Source: Stichopus chloronotus
Taxonomy: Eukaryota > Echinodermata > Holothuroidea > Aspidochirotida > Stichopodidae
Length of the DNA: 64,000 nucleotides
Reading direction: 5' to 3'
Assembly: GCA_021234535.1 (NCBI GenBank)
Contig: CM037833.1
Location: 26,769,392 to 26,833,391, forward strand
Positions within the stretch are counted from its first letter, which is position 1. Each line of letters starts with the position of its first letter. The position numbers and the translations under genes are program-made. Positions 25,456-38,405 of this stretch are shown here, piece after piece. The notes below the pieces were generated by a model. It made no database searches. It was given only the letters and a program-made list of their open reading frames with translations, and was not told the origin of the DNA.

Positions 25456-27300
25456 GATTCCTTGCCGAAGGCGGGCAAGGAATCTTTGCGATGGTGATTG
25501 GGTGTATGTGCGTGCGTATGTGTGTGTGTGTATGTATGTGTGTGAGCAAAATCTTGTGAACGCTCTAGCTTTTGAAGGGAAAGTGCAAGGTGGGTCAAAG
25601 TTGGTGTGTTGATAGAACATATGAAGATCTCGGCTGGGATTGTTTTCGGTGAAGGTCAAAGGTCATCTGAGGTCACCATCAGGCAGAATGTGTACAAACT
25701 TTGTTTGCAGTATCTCAGAAACGACAAGTTGCATCATTTTCAAACTTGGGTGGTATGTACTGCCCTGTCAGTAAGTGAGATTGTGAGGGTATTCTTGTAG
25801 GTCAAAGGTCATATTGGGTCATCAGAAGTCATAATGTGAAAAGCTTGTGAACACTCTATCTTTTGAAGGGAATGTGCAGGAGAGTCCAAAGTCAGTGTGT
25901 GGGGAGGACATTTAGAGATTTTGACTGGGATTGATTTTGGTGGATGCCAAAGGTCACCAGAGGTCATCTGCAGACAGAGTATAGACAAAACATGTTTGCA
26001 GTACCTCATGAACTGCACATTGCACAAACTTTGACCTTCGAGGGTATGTAGGACTTTCTAAGTAAATAAGGTGAGGGTGTGTCTTGTGATCAGAGGTCAT
26101 GTGGGGTCATCAGAGGTTGTAACATGAAAAAAAACTTGTAAACACACTATTTACAAAGGAGGAGATAATTTCAATATTTACAAAGGGGAGACAATTTCAC
26201 ACTTTAAAGTTGTTCTTTTTAGATGGAGTATATAAATATAATTACTGGTTTAAGTTTTGATGTGGGTCAAAGGTCATCTGAGGTCCTTGAGTACAAAGTG
26301 TTAAGACCTTTGCTGATGTTTCTCTCCTTAAGTATTTTCCTATGGGTGGAAGGTATTTGAGCTCCCTTCCAAGCAAAGACTAGCAACGCTTGCCGATTTA
26401 GGAAGTTCCAATTTGAAAACTTTTACCTGTCAGTTAGGTAATGAACTGTAGTTGCTGTACTAATTTCACAAGTCTTTGACATAATGATGAAACTACATCT
26501 ATGGATCTTCAGCTGGCATCATGCTGTTTTCTGATAAAGTACTGTATGTCTGAAAGCATCTGTAAAGTATCTAAAAGCCCAATTTGGTTAAGTTCAGCAG
26601 GTACAATACACCTTTGAGTTTCTATTTAGTCCCCAATTCAGCTGTACAGTATTTGGTATCATGCTTCTTTTATTTATTACTCTTGTTTTGACAGTTAAAA
26701 GTGCTCACTTAGTTTTCAAAGCCATAATTGGCTTTTAATTCCATCTGAGACATTTGTTTGGTCTGAAAATGGTGATTGACCAATGACCCCTGTGGAAAAT
26801 GGGAGAAAGGTTGACCCTTATCTTTCCCAGAGGAATCATTATCTGAGATACAGCACTCCTTCTGTCATCAAACAATGTAGAATAGATTTGTTGTCTGAAG
26901 TGGAGACAGTTGCACATGGAAGATTTCTGTGAGGGAAAAGTCTTATTGTGCAAAAGAGATAAATAAGTTATAACTTGTTCATATGATGGGGTAGATGGAG
27001 GAATTTATGTAGTTTATATAATTGGCCGTCATTTCAACTGTCATATGAGTATATCTCTTGTTCCTGGGAAATTTGTACCAGTACCTAGGCTACCACTGTG
27101 CAGGCTGGAGAATTCTTGGCCACCAGTGTTATCTTACATTACATGCATACAGCAGGTACAGGTATTGGAAAATGGTGTGCAGTATTAATGGCGTCACCTG
27201 GTATATCCTGTGGTTACTACAGTAAACTGCAACTTGAAAAAAATTAATGGAAGTGCATGTATTAGTGGCAAGGAATCACTAAGTCTCTTGACTTTCTTGT
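25456..27300. mobile_element. Hairpin-ended element with nuclear-receptor-site repeats, intact copy
   Basis: Seen: the 5' hairpin at 25456-25484 has arms GATTCCTTGCC and GGCAAGGAATC. It is followed by a TG microsatellite (25501-25545) and diverged ~145-bp units with AGGTCAAAGGTCA at about 25653 and 25800. A unique ~1-kb right part follows, and the 3' end has GGCAAGGAATC (27267), a small hairpin and CTTGTTTA. An empty paralogous site at about 28180-28205 (GGACCATT...ATGCAGGAGAC) supports both edges. No long protein frame is present. Inferred: the plan (no clear target duplication, hairpin near the 3' end, internal minisatellite) is like Helentron-derived DINE/HINE elements. Confidence 0.6.
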
Positions 27301-27315
27301 TTATTTTTTTGGCAG

Positions 27316-27384
27316 GAGACCAGATACACCAGTTACACCACCTTCTTGACCAGATTCACTATCTTTGGTGATAGTGGAGATTGA
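27316..27384 (+). CDS. Candidate terminal cytoplasmic exon of the left IgSF gene
   Basis: Seen: a strong acceptor (TTTATTTTTTTGGCAG) is followed by a phase-0 frame of 22 codons ETRYTSYTTFLTRFTIFGDSGD and TGA. The phase fits the exon at 23393-23425 and the peptide is rich in Tyr/Thr/Ser. Caution: the pyrimidine tract lies at the very end of the mobile element at 25456-27300. A similar sequence at 28205-28275 has a stop after five codons. No clear AATAAA follows closely. It may be a real tail, an exonised edge, or chance. Confidence 0.3.
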   Translation, partial: ETRYTSYTTFLTRFTIFGDSGD

Positions 27385-27759
27385 CAATTTTTTGAGGTGC
27401 AAGAAATTCAAAACTGAGGTCTCTGTTGCGGTCTTTATTGATAAATAAGCAATATTTTCTAGTGAAAGTTACACAGTATAATTACCTGAAAGTTAAACAT
27501 ATTAGTGCTGTTACTACTGTGCTGAGGTAGTCTGTAGCTAAAGCTAAGAATGGAGCAAATTAGTTGATGTAATGAAAATATTAGAAAATAGTACATGGAA
27601 GTGTAAATAGTTTGAGTGTGGTCAAGTGTTGTACAAACGGAACTGTGAACATTGATCCAGCTTACCAAGCAAGGGCTGCAAAGTGGAGACAGATAAGTTT
27701 CTAAGATGCTAAAAATGATTATGTAACTTCAAGCACAATGCTCAGGGCAGGATTAACTG

Positions 27760-28290
27760 CTCAGGACATGATTATGTCATTTTTCTACACAAACTTGGTA
27801 GTTTTTAGGCATGTTATAGCAGAGATCTAGTCATCACTGGTTGGCAAGGAATAGCAATTTGATTATACTTGTGTAACATGTTTTCCCTGTTAATACTTGA
27901 GTACTGTATGGCCAGACAAAAGGGCTTGGAAAGCAAAAAAAAAAAAAATAATCTTGAGACCTCTCAAGATAGTATGAGTATTCTATTCCCTTTTTTGGTC
28001 CTGCTCAAGGGCTTCCTCTGGGAGAACTAACAGAAAGTGAGCTATTGTGGAAAAATATGTGCATAACAAAGAGACTGCATTAAGTGTGAAAGGCTACTGT
28101 ACATCAAGTGTTAAATTTTTGAAGTTGTTGTACTGTTCTTTTACAATACGTAATCACTGCAACATGTTTGCATGAAGGACCATTCAATTATTGTCATTTT
28201 ATGCAGGAGACTTTGACCAGGTGAACCAATTAACCCTCTGACCAGATACAATCCCTCATATTGGTGATGTCGTCGTTACTACTTTCCCCA
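27760..28290. repeat. Paralogous segment (second copy of 25230-25455 plus 27301-27385)
   Basis: Seen: matching words in the same order, such as TATAGCAGAGA, ATTATACTTGT, ACATGTTTxxATG, GGACCATT, GCAGGAGAC, TGACCAGAT and TTGGTGAT. This is the unoccupied counterpart of the site holding the 25456-27300 element. Identity is moderate by eye. Confidence 0.55.
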
Positions 28291-31200
28291 TTTTGATATC
28301 TCCTGAACAAAACATTTGAGGCTGATTATGTAATGTGAGATTATGTTCATATGTGTGAAGTGCATACAATGACCTCATTTGAACCTATTTGACCTTTGTG
28401 ACTTTTTTGTGGTCAAATGATTTATTGTGAACATCTGATACAGAACCGAAGCAACAGTGATAAGGTAACTATAACAAACAGTTTAATCGCTCACTTTGGC
28501 AATACAACAATCTACAATTTCTTGCAATTTCTCAGTCACTGTAGGGACAGAAACATAACTAATGAGGCTAAGTAAAAGTATTGTTCTGCAAGGGCTGCCT
28601 TGAAACATTTCACAAAGTAAACTGTCTCTATTCAATGAGCTCCTTTAAAGTAGTAACCTTCATGCAAGGAACCATAATGCCCTTGGCTACTTATTATGAT
28701 AGCCTTAAAAGGTCTGGTAAGTACCATTTGCAGCAATTTGGGCATATTCTGGGCCAATCTTCCTTTCACACTTTGTACCAACCTATGCTGATGCAACAGC
28801 TTGGAGTGCCATCTTGAGGCTTTGCCCCTCCTTGATATATTTTAGCTATGCCCATGACTCATATATACTTTTTCTCTACTGTGAAGCATGCAGTCAGCCA
28901 AATATTCAAAGATGCAGTGTGGATATAGCTCCACTACTAGGGTGTAACCACAGAAACAGATTTAGGTGACTTTACACGCAAGTCAGTCTTTAGGTGAAAT
29001 TTGATCTATTGTGCAAAATGTCAGGTAATCGTGTCAGTGTTTATGATACCCATTGTAATCATAGTGGCATGTAGTGCATTTCTGTATGTGCCTTCATATA
29101 CTGGTGGATGTGTATGCGTTTGTGACATATTGCTCGTGAGCGCTACCTCAAGAATGTAAACTTGGACTGCTTCCATAAGTGATATGAACAAAGCAGATGC
29201 AATTCCTACAGTATCATGTTTGGTAGAGATCATAGCTCAACTGGGTCAACAGAAGTCAAAATGTAGAATCATTGTAAAAACACTTCACCTCAAGTTTCAA
29301 GTTTGGACTGCTCCCATGTGTTGAGTGCTAATACAACATAGAATGCAAGAATGCCACTATTTTTGTTTGAAGGTCAAAGCTCAGCACATTTCAGACTGTG
29401 AATACATTGTAAATACAATATCTCAAGACCAACCATCAACTGATCTGATAAGTATTATGTATATGAACCTTATTGATACAAATCCTATTGTTGTTGGTAG
29501 TCTGAGGTGCACAAAGCCAAAATTTGAAAACCTTGACACATTACCTTACAAAAGCAAACTTGGCTATATCTTGTGACTAGTTTGAACCACATTAAAATAG
29601 AAGAATTATGTCACAAAGAAAGAAAAAAGCTCAAAGTTCATCACAGGATTTACAGGCCAGACACATAGAGATACTGTGGACCATCACTATTTTAGCATTT
29701 AATGACCTAGCCAAACATTTTCATGGAACTGGAATGCATAAGCAATTGCATAGAATCTTGCTGAAAAATACATTTGATCACTTTTCATGTACTGTACCTA
29801 AAGATGTCAGAAAATTGGTCGCAAAATTTTGAATCTCTCAATACAACTTGTTCATCATGTAATGCAATGTAACAAGGTGTTTTTGAGGTCAGCTGAGATT
29901 ACAACCAAAAAATGCTTGTAAACAATATTTTAACCATGCATATATGTAGTATATAAGTATACTGCCAGCAGTGCAAGAAGCTCAGTTTTTGTGGAGGAAA
30001 TTTTTTGAGGTCTGCATTTTACAAAATTGTAAAAACAAAGTTTCAAGAATGGAAGTTGTTACTCATGTCATAGTCAGTACACTGTATCTTAGTGAGTACA
30101 AAAAGGCAAGATGTTGGTGACTGAGGTCAAAAGGGATCAAAAGTGAAAGAAAAAGATACCAATTGAAGGCACAGTCAAGAAGGGAATCTTTTACTGAGTA
30201 CAGATATTGTATGTAGGTGGAGTCTGTAAGTACAAGAAGAAGCATGTTGTTAGTGCCAGGAATAGGTCATCCGTGGTCAGTAGGGGTCAAATTATGCTTA
30301 AGTTTGTGAGCACAATCTACAAGTGTCTTTATAATTGGTAGGTACATACATTTACCACATGGAATAAAACATGCCTCTTGTTTTCTATGTCAGTCAAACA
30401 CCATTTGCACTCGCCAGGGATAGTATTAGAAGCACCTATAAAGTCAATATCTCAGTATGGAAATCTTGTTGTGGCTTTATAGCTAAATTAGTATATGCTT
30501 TACTTTTCTGTCTACTTTTTCATTATTCAATTCTTTGTTTTTCCTTTGAAGTCTTGCCATATTTTGTACTTGAAAAATTAATGTTGTAAATATGTATGAT
30601 AAGTATGAAATTATATGATCTTTATATGAAATATTTTGAACAGAGGAGATAAGAGAAGATTTTTTAAATCAGTTCTCTTGAGCTATCTGAAATAAGTTAG
30701 TTGTTACCCATACTAATCATTTTTACACCTTGCATGACACTTGTAGCATTATGCCGCTTATTGAGAAAAATATCAGGACTTTCTGATATAAAAAGTTGAA
30801 TGAATCCATTTGATGATGATTCAATGTTTGATATTGTTTGAAAGTATTAGTGTAGAAAGTAGAAATTGAAATGTTTGATTTAATGATGAATTTGATCAAT
30901 TTTATTGATTTTTTAATTGATTTATTTTGAATTTAATGAGGAGAAATTTATTCTTTGTACAATGAAGACGTAATTCGTGAATATACTGCATTTTTGTTGG
31001 ATTTTATGCATGAAGATACCAGTATGGCAGTTGATTTGTAAATGTACTGTCTTTCGTTTTTACTATGTTAATGCCATTAGGAAGGAGTTGCATCAGAAAG
31101 TTGAGTTTATGCTTATCCTGTTAGATTTTCTCTGTTAGATTTTCTCTCGTGATATAAGAGTTGAAACCAATAAATGGAGGTTTTTGTACATTGTACTGTG

Positions 31201-31529
31201 TATGGGGTTATCATTCAGATTTTTAGCACCCTTTTTTACCAGGTTGCAAAGAACAGAATCTAAAAGTAGGGTTACAGGACAGCATTCATAAACATTTTCA
31301 TCATCTGGTTGAGCGAAGCAAGACCTAAAGGGGGTTGTTGAGTTGATTAACAAAATTGATAATATTTTTGCCATATTGATGGCATTAGTTGTCACATCTG
31401 TGGCAACAATGATTGGGTAATAACGATCCAAATCACTTAATACTGCAAATTTGTGACCAAACATTTTTGTCCCAAGGTATTAACCAAAAGCAACCAATGT
31501 TCATCAAGCTACAATTTCTCACAATTTCC
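28291..31529. repeat. Diverged tandem-unit remnants, no gene seen
   Basis: Scattered degenerate pieces of the AGGTCA-type units occur, for example AGGTCAAAGCTCA near 29371 and GAGGTCAAAAGGGATCAAAAG near 30123, with phrases like TTGTAAACACAATATCTCAAG. The rest is AT-rich. Frames such as 29608-29832 have no domain or splice support. Confidence 0.4.
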
Positions 31530-32785
31530 TTAATTGTTGTAGTATATACGTACATGAATAGAGGCTATGTTACGTCCCATTTTGTAACAATTAACCAAAG
31601 TGTAACAACTTGGTCCAAAATGTAACAATTTTCGGCCAAAAATGTAATAACTTTTCAGGTTGGTCCAAAATGTAACAACTTTCTGCCCAAAATGTAACAA
31701 CGTGGAGGTTCGCATCAAATGGTATTGAAAAATATCCAAGGTGGGTGTCTGTCAATGTTGCACAACCATGAAAACTTCTCACGACAGATTACTCACGGAG
31801 GAAAGTAACAGCGCCACCCATTGTGGATTGCGCTGATCGAAAAAAAAAAAAAAAAAACTCGTAAATGAGAAAAATAAAACAGTAACCCATCAGTGATTTA
31901 TAAGCTCTCGAAAAATCAAGGTTTGCGAGTTGAATGGATCACGGAGAAATAACTTCAGACGATGCATTCCTTCATGCTCTATTAGAAGCAACCACGAATA
32001 TTTAAACCCAGACGGCAAACGACGGCTTGCTACAGACGAAGCTGGACCTACGAATCCAATTACCCTGTTTCCAGCCAAATTTTTGGGTCCATCATTTCAT
32101 CCGCCGTCTTGGAATATGTTCCACAGGAGACACTTAAAAATTGGTAGTCAGAGTAAAATAAGGCACAAGAATTCGACCTGTGCAACTCCCACGCCGATCA
32201 GACCGTACTTTGGCCGAGTTATAGCAGGTTAAGTTATTTTTTCGGCCATTTTGGATTTTTTATAACGTCCCTCGAAGCACTCAAGTTGGCAGGAAATGGA
32301 CTTTCTAGATCTTTTGGACCTCACTGAACTCAACGGAGCAAGTTTTAGCTCACACTGACGTATTGCGGCCATTTTGATTTTCATTGCGACACGTAGGCCT
32401 ACAGAAGACACCCCAAAAAAATATATTCCAGGTGTGGAGCATGTCATGAGAAATTGAATGATGCATTTCCCAATCCTATCCAACCTTATGTGGTTGAGTT
32501 ATGGCCCTTATAAAATATTACAGTCATGTTGGAGATTCTTCAATACCGTCTGATGTGAAACTTCACGTTGTTACATTTTTGGCAGAAAGTTGCTACATTT
32601 TGGACCAAGTTTGAAAGTTGTTGCATTTTAGGCAGACAATTACATTTTGGACCAACCTGAAAAGTTGTTACATTTTTGGCAGAAAATTGTTACATTTTGG
32701 ACCAAGTTGTTACATTTTGGTCAATTGTTACAAAATGGGACGTAACATAGCCTCTATTCATGTACGTATCTACTACAACAATTAA
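31530..32785. mobile_element. 1.26-kb element with ~190-bp inverted repeats and TTAA ends
   Basis: Seen: the left end TTAATTGTTGTAGTATATAC and the reverse complement of the right end agree closely for over 60 bp. Both arms then continue as arrays of a short word (TGTTACATTTTGGxCCAA and its complement), giving arms of about 190-260 bp. The termini read TTAA on both sides. The central ~800 bp has no convincing gene. Known: TTAA targets are characteristic of piggyBac-type elements; because the TIR also starts in TTAA, target duplication and TIR cannot be told apart. It is non-autonomous. Confidence 0.75.
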
Positions 32786-34371
32786 GTAACTAATTAGTCG
32801 TAGGTCCTTTCCCCATCATGACTCCCATCATTTCTCACGATGGCCGTGATTGGCTTCTACCGAATTTGGTAGCGAAAAACAATGGTTTTAGTTAAAAGGT
32901 GTGTGCATAATTAAAACGACTGTCCAGAGTCTGCGAGGGCAGCGATCAATGAGGGGAGGAAACACTCTTCCCGGAAGAGCAGCACAGTAAATATATCGGG
33001 ATGTTTCTTCAGAGGTGGCGGAACCAAGATTAGAAACAGAAACTTTCCAGCTCAAGCAGACTCAACAGAGTCTACATTATCAGTGGTTGGGCGATGCAAG
33101 CCAAAATCTTTGTCCAATCAACATACTGTATCTAGCACTATTGACAGTTCTCCATTTGCAAAGGTTGGCCTTACATAAATTCTACTTTTTTACTGCATGA
33201 ATGCCATAGAGGAAAGTATTATTTATGTCCATGTTTGTTATATTAAGAAGCATTATTTATGCACCGTGGAAATGTCAAGAAATTGTACGGTGCACATGCA
33301 GTGCAAATTGTTTGTTAGTATAGACCTTAGAAGTGTCTGAGAGTGAGAATTAATTCCTCCAGTGTGTCGTATAAAACAATATCACTTTGTTACATTGCAA
33401 TGCCATCATTGTCTTTCACACACTGACTTGGGTGCACAAGTGGACCGTGGACCCCTCCATCATCATTGCCTAAGAAGTTTTAAAAAAAATATATATATAT
33501 GATGGCCTTATGATTGCTACAAGCAGCTGTATCTGGCACCGCGCTTAAACATCCTGTTGAGCCTATCCTATGAATTATTCTTCGTATAATGGTAATGGAA
33601 GGTATATGCATTATATTCTTGTACTGAGACGGCCTAAACTGGCTCTGTGGCGCTATGCATTAAATTATCGTTTGTCCTTGAAATAAGGGACGCAGCTTTT
33701 TTTTTTCTACAGGTTAATTACCAGAGGCAAATTCTTTAGAACCACATTTGGACAATTGCACTTATCTTTCCTCATACTGCTTTGGGATTCCACCAAAGAA
33801 GAGGTGATAAATTCAAGAAGCTTAGGTCTGATGTTCGTTTTCTTCAAAATTCACTATCAAGATCAGTTACAGAGCACGATCATAAAACAATATAGAACTA
33901 CGGTTACACAGAAAAATCTACCAAAACACTCCGGCAGCATCGGTACAAGACAATACTGTATTTTGCCTGTTTTTTTTTTTCTTTTTCTAAGTAGAAAAAT
34001 GAGTTCTTATGACCCTATTTGCTAATAGTAAGTTGCCGGCCAGGCTGGCTTGGAACATTCTTGTATTTTTCCATTATCAATACCAAAGCAGCACAGCTTC
34101 GAAGATAACAATGTAGCTTTGTGCAATAACCCTAAATATGAAGTAGCTGTTGTGATTAGTTTCGTTAAGGTTTCAACTCTCATTTCAGGGTCCAATTTTG
34201 ACAAATCCTAAACCTGTCGGCGTTGTATGAATTTGTAAGTGACACAGCAAGGAGTCGTTGGAAGACGAAACCAGAAAGCTAGAAAATGTGATTACGAATA
34301 TATCGCAACCAATCACTGTCCATGATTACTAATGTCCCAGATTATTTTGGATCGTTCTAGCTAACTAGTTA
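32786..34371. other. No gene seen
   Basis: Ordinary AT-rich sequence with a short (TA)n at about 33490. Frames at 33015-33200 and 33756-34025 show no domain, signal peptide or splice support. Confidence 0.5.
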
Positions 34372-34377
34372 GTTCCC

Positions 34378-36181
34378 TACGGAAGCGTAGAAGGGAGATG
34401 CAAAAGAAAAAAACATCTTGGCAAAATGATAATTTTCGTAAAATTGACATTTTGACGACTCAATAAACTCATAAAAATGACAAAAATGTGAAATTTGTCA
34501 CTTTGACGTTGTTCAGTATCTTTTTTAAAAAAGGACAAAATTAAGGAAAATTGTCATTTTGTCGAGATAAAACAACTCGTCAAAATCATGGCAAAACTCA
34601 CAAAACTGCCATTTTACCGAGTTCCAACATCTGGCCAAATGGCAAAATTCGAAAAATTGCCATTGACAGTCTATCGTTAAGGGTAGGGTTTAGGAAAAAA
34701 AACAAAAGAAAGCACAATGAGATCCTCCGAAGGAATGGAAAACAAAGTTGCGTGTGTGTGTGTTCGTATGAGTGTGTATTTGGACACTTAGCTTGTGCAC
34801 ACGATATCTCCAGATAGAAATGATGGATCCTCTTCATACTTGGTATGTTGGTTGTCATATTAAGAGGAAGAATCGTATTGTTTTTGGTGTAGGTCAAAGG
34901 TCATCTGGGGTCACCAGAGGTCACATAGTGAAAGCCTTGTGCATGCAATATCTCCAGATAGGAATGATGGATACACTTTATACTTGGTGTGTAAGTTTGT
35001 CACATTAAGAGGAAGAAGCCTATTGTTTTTGGTCTAGGTGAAAGGTCATCTGGGGTCACTAGAGGTCATATAGTGCAAACCTTGTGCATGCAATATCTCC
35101 ACATAGGAATGATGAATACTCTCTATACTTAGTAGGTTTGTCATATTGAGAGGAAGAACCCTCTTGTTTTTGGTGGAGGTCAAAGGTCATCTGGGGTCAC
35201 AAGAGGTCAAATAATGGAAACCCTGCACACAATACCTGAAGGTTTGAATGATGGATACTTTCATTCTTAGTATGTATCTTTGTCATTGTGAAAGAATTTG
35301 TTTCAAAACAAAAATATTTTCATTTAAAGATCTTGGAGAAGACATTTTCAGACATTTGCGTGCACACTGTACATTCCTGGATTGTAGGTGTACCTCATTG
35401 AGTATACAAAAATGTCATTGTCTTTGGTGAAGGTCAAAGTTTATTTGCGGTCAACAGGGTCACAGTATGGAATTCTTGTAAACATCTTATCTCAAGAAGG
35501 GAAGCTACGGCAGATGTCATATTCAATATGTATTTGTATCTCATTGAGCACAAGAACCAATTGGTCTTTAAATGGAGGTAAAAGGTCATTCAGTGTCAAC
35601 AAGGGTCAAATTGTGAACATGTATGATCTCAAGGAAGGAAGCTTGTACAGATCTCATATTTCATGTAATGCATACATAGCTCAATGTGACACGTACTAAT
35701 GCTATTATATCAGATTCAGAAAAAAATCCATTCAGCAGATCATCGAAACCACAATGCATTTCTGCATCTGGTGAGAAGGTTTGTTAGAACTCCCCAAAAT
35801 GGCAATTTTTCAAATTTTGTCATTTGACCAGATGTTTGAACTCGGCAAAATCACATTTTTTTTTTAATTTTACCATTTTGGTAAGAAGGTCTAAACCGAC
35901 AAAATGAAATTTTTTCCGAATTCTGCCTTTTTATGAGTCGTTTAATTTTTGCAAAATGACAATTTTTCGAATTATGTGACTTTGACGTAACTGTAACTTG
36001 TAACTCTGTAAAATGACAACGTTCAGAATATTAATGGTTTGACAGATAATTAAATCGCCAAATTTCCGATTTTTGTCATTTAAAGACTTTATTTAAGTCG
36101 TCACAATGTCAATTCTACAAAAATTGTCATTTTGCCGAGATGTTTCTTTTTTCCCTTGCATGTCCCTTCTACGCTTCCATA
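34378..36181. mobile_element. 1.8-kb TIR element with an AGGTCA-repeat core
   Basis: Seen: the left end TACGGAAGCGTAGAAGGGA and the right end complement TATGGAAGCGTAGAAGGGA are flanked by a 6-bp direct repeat GTTCCC (34372-34377, 36182-36187). Inside each end are many copies of a short word like CAAAATGACAATTTTCG, inverted between arms. The core (34745-35771) holds the TG microsatellite and about four AGGTCA-type units (AGGTCAAAGGTCA exact at about 34892 and 35179). It ends with CATCGAAACC ACAATGC at 35741, the 3' signature of the hairpin-ended family. One element therefore sits inside, or was captured by, the other. No transposase. Confidence 0.75.
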
Positions 36182-36187
36182 GTTCCC

Positions 36188-38405
36188 TGGTAAACGAAAT
36201 CGTATCACGGTATTGTCAGACGTAATTGTGTTGTATATATTGTGAGCTTCTGTACTGCGGAAGAGAGACCATGTACAGAGGTAAGTGTAATACACGGTGG
36301 GAACGATTATCACGCTTGTATGTACAGTATAGCACTAGGAATTTGACTTACTCAAGTCTTAAATTGCGAAACAATAAAATACAAAACTGAAAAAATAAAA
36401 ACCGGTCTTATTGAGCAATATCGAAACCAAACTTTAAAAGGAAATTTCGTTCCCATCTACTTGATCCGCTAACGGAATGTGCTCAGTTGTAGAGCGAGCC
36501 ACTGAATGTGGAACAAGGAACATTGAACGAAAGAACTGCCTCTCGAAAATAAGAAGCGTGCCTAGGTACTGTCCATGACGTCAGGGACAGTACAATGATC
36601 GCTTTAAAAAGTGAGAGACGTCTGATAGATGAAAGGTCGACAGATATGATATATCCTTAGCAGCTCAACAACTTTCACATCCATGGGAGTTACTTGACGA
36701 AATTGAGATGAAACCTGAAAATGTCACACGCGGACTAAGTTGGTGGCATATACGTAATAGAATTCCAGTCGCCCAATTTGTGGTTCTGCTTGCCCAGTAT
36801 CTTGGGCAAAAGGAAACAAGTTTTCAAAATTTTAACAACTGTTCCTGACAAAGGAATTGAAAGTTAGCATGAGTATAAACATATTAATATTAGCTGCACT
36901 ATTATTCAGTGGGATGACTAATGGGGTCCTCGTGACGAGCAGTGAAGTAAATGGATTTGAAGTTAACAGTGTTTCCCCTTGTCATGGCTTCCCACTAAGT
37001 AAAAATTGGTTTACAGATACTGCTCTATTTTTAAACATACTAACATTGACATAGAAAGGTAATTCAGCAGAACTGAATGCATATTTGAGGCTGTTTGCTG
37101 CAGAAGATCCAACTATCCTGCCTGGATAGTGACTTTTTTACCAGGGTAGATCTATAATCGAAGTTTTTTTCCCCATTCGAAGTTGTTGTGGATGGATGGC
37201 ATAACCTCTCATGCTATATATGTTAATGTTCCGCGACCTCACTCTCTGAACACTCGCGGCACACTCGTCGAGCGAAGACGATGAACAACTTGCCTCTCGT
37301 TCATACTATCCGCAGTTTGCTTGTTATTGTCGCTGACTTTAAAACAGTCTACTCCGTTTAATATATTAATCTGCGTTTCAATCCATACTTTGCTGTCAAG
37401 TTGCAGATTGTGGAAATCCTTTCTGCATAGGTAGTTCTTACCCAGCAATCAACATATGTTCTGTTATTTCAATATCGTGTATCACAATAATATTCAGTAG
37501 ATTACTTTGAATAGGAAAATGATATAAGGGATCATTGTCAGTAAAGAAGATGCGGACATAACTTTTGTTCAAGTGACTGTTCTGCCATTTCTAGGGGTGA
37601 ATCAATAGTATCCATGCACCCCCATCATCTTTTAGTGGTCCAATAGTGTCTAAAAACTTTTGCTTAGAGTAAATGCATAAAAGGATTTAGGATAAGTGGT
37701 TTATATTCTTGTCTAACTTATCGTCAGACAGAATGTCTCCTTCAGTTTAAAGCGGGGGGTTGGGAGGGGGGTAGGGATAACTTTTCGCCTGCTACACTAG
37801 TAAACCCAGATACAGAAGCTCCTGTTACCTTAGTTGGCGAAACGTGTAATATTGCAATCCAATCATGGCCGCCTCGACATTGTGTGTGTATGGGGGGATC
37901 TCTTCTTTCTAAAAAAAAAAGGTCGACAATTGGCAAGAAAACGTAAAATTTCTAGCACTCTCCGCGCCAACCAACGGTGCCCTCCGCTTAGAAAGTCCTG
38001 TCTGCGAAGTGCGCCCAAAATGGCTATATACCCTCATGTAAGATCTCCACCTCTGCTGGAAACCCTGGATGGGCAAGTGGTATGTCATATCAATGACTTA
38101 TAGGCAAAATGTGCCCCAATCAGTAGTTCCTGCCTGGAGACCTTTTTTTTTTATATTCTATTCACGTTCACCATCTGCCTAGCCGATTCAAATTGTTTTT
38201 TATTTTCCTCAAAATTGTGCCTAGGATTTTGAGCCACTTCCGTGAGTGTTTAAGGAAAACACATCTTCTTTTTCTGTTCTCAACGCGCTAACTCATTGTG
38301 ACGCTCCGCTTAGACAATGTAGTGCTCTGGTGTTTGTAGTTGGAGATTAAGTAAGAACTAGTTTAGAGATGATGGTTATTTTTCTCTTATTTTGGTGCTC
38401 GTTTC
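36188..38405. other. No firm gene; one possible signal-peptide frame
   Basis: Mostly unannotatable sequence with G-runs around 37755-37775 and 37890. A possible secreted-peptide start lies at 36869-37054 (separate entry). Confidence 0.45.
36869..37054 (+). CDS. Possible small secreted peptide or signal-peptide exon
   Basis: Seen: from the ATG at 36869 the frame starts MSINILILAALLFSGMTNG, a typical signal peptide with a likely cleavage after Gly/Ala-rich residues. It continues VLVTSSEVNGFEVNSVSPC and ends after about 60 residues. A GAA|GTAAAT donor at about 36947 could make it a phase-0 signal exon instead. No homologous family is recognised and no second exon was identified. It may be chance in AT-rich DNA. 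Confidence 0.2.
   Translation: MSINILILAALLFSGMTNGVLVTSSEVNGFEVNSVSPCHGFPLSKNWFTDTALFLNILTLT

Noticed and set aside
25456..25484. A bacterial-style terminator or CRISPR-like repeat
   Set aside because: The hairpin is the 5' end of a eukaryotic repeat element; no spacer-repeat array or prokaryotic gene context exists in the window.
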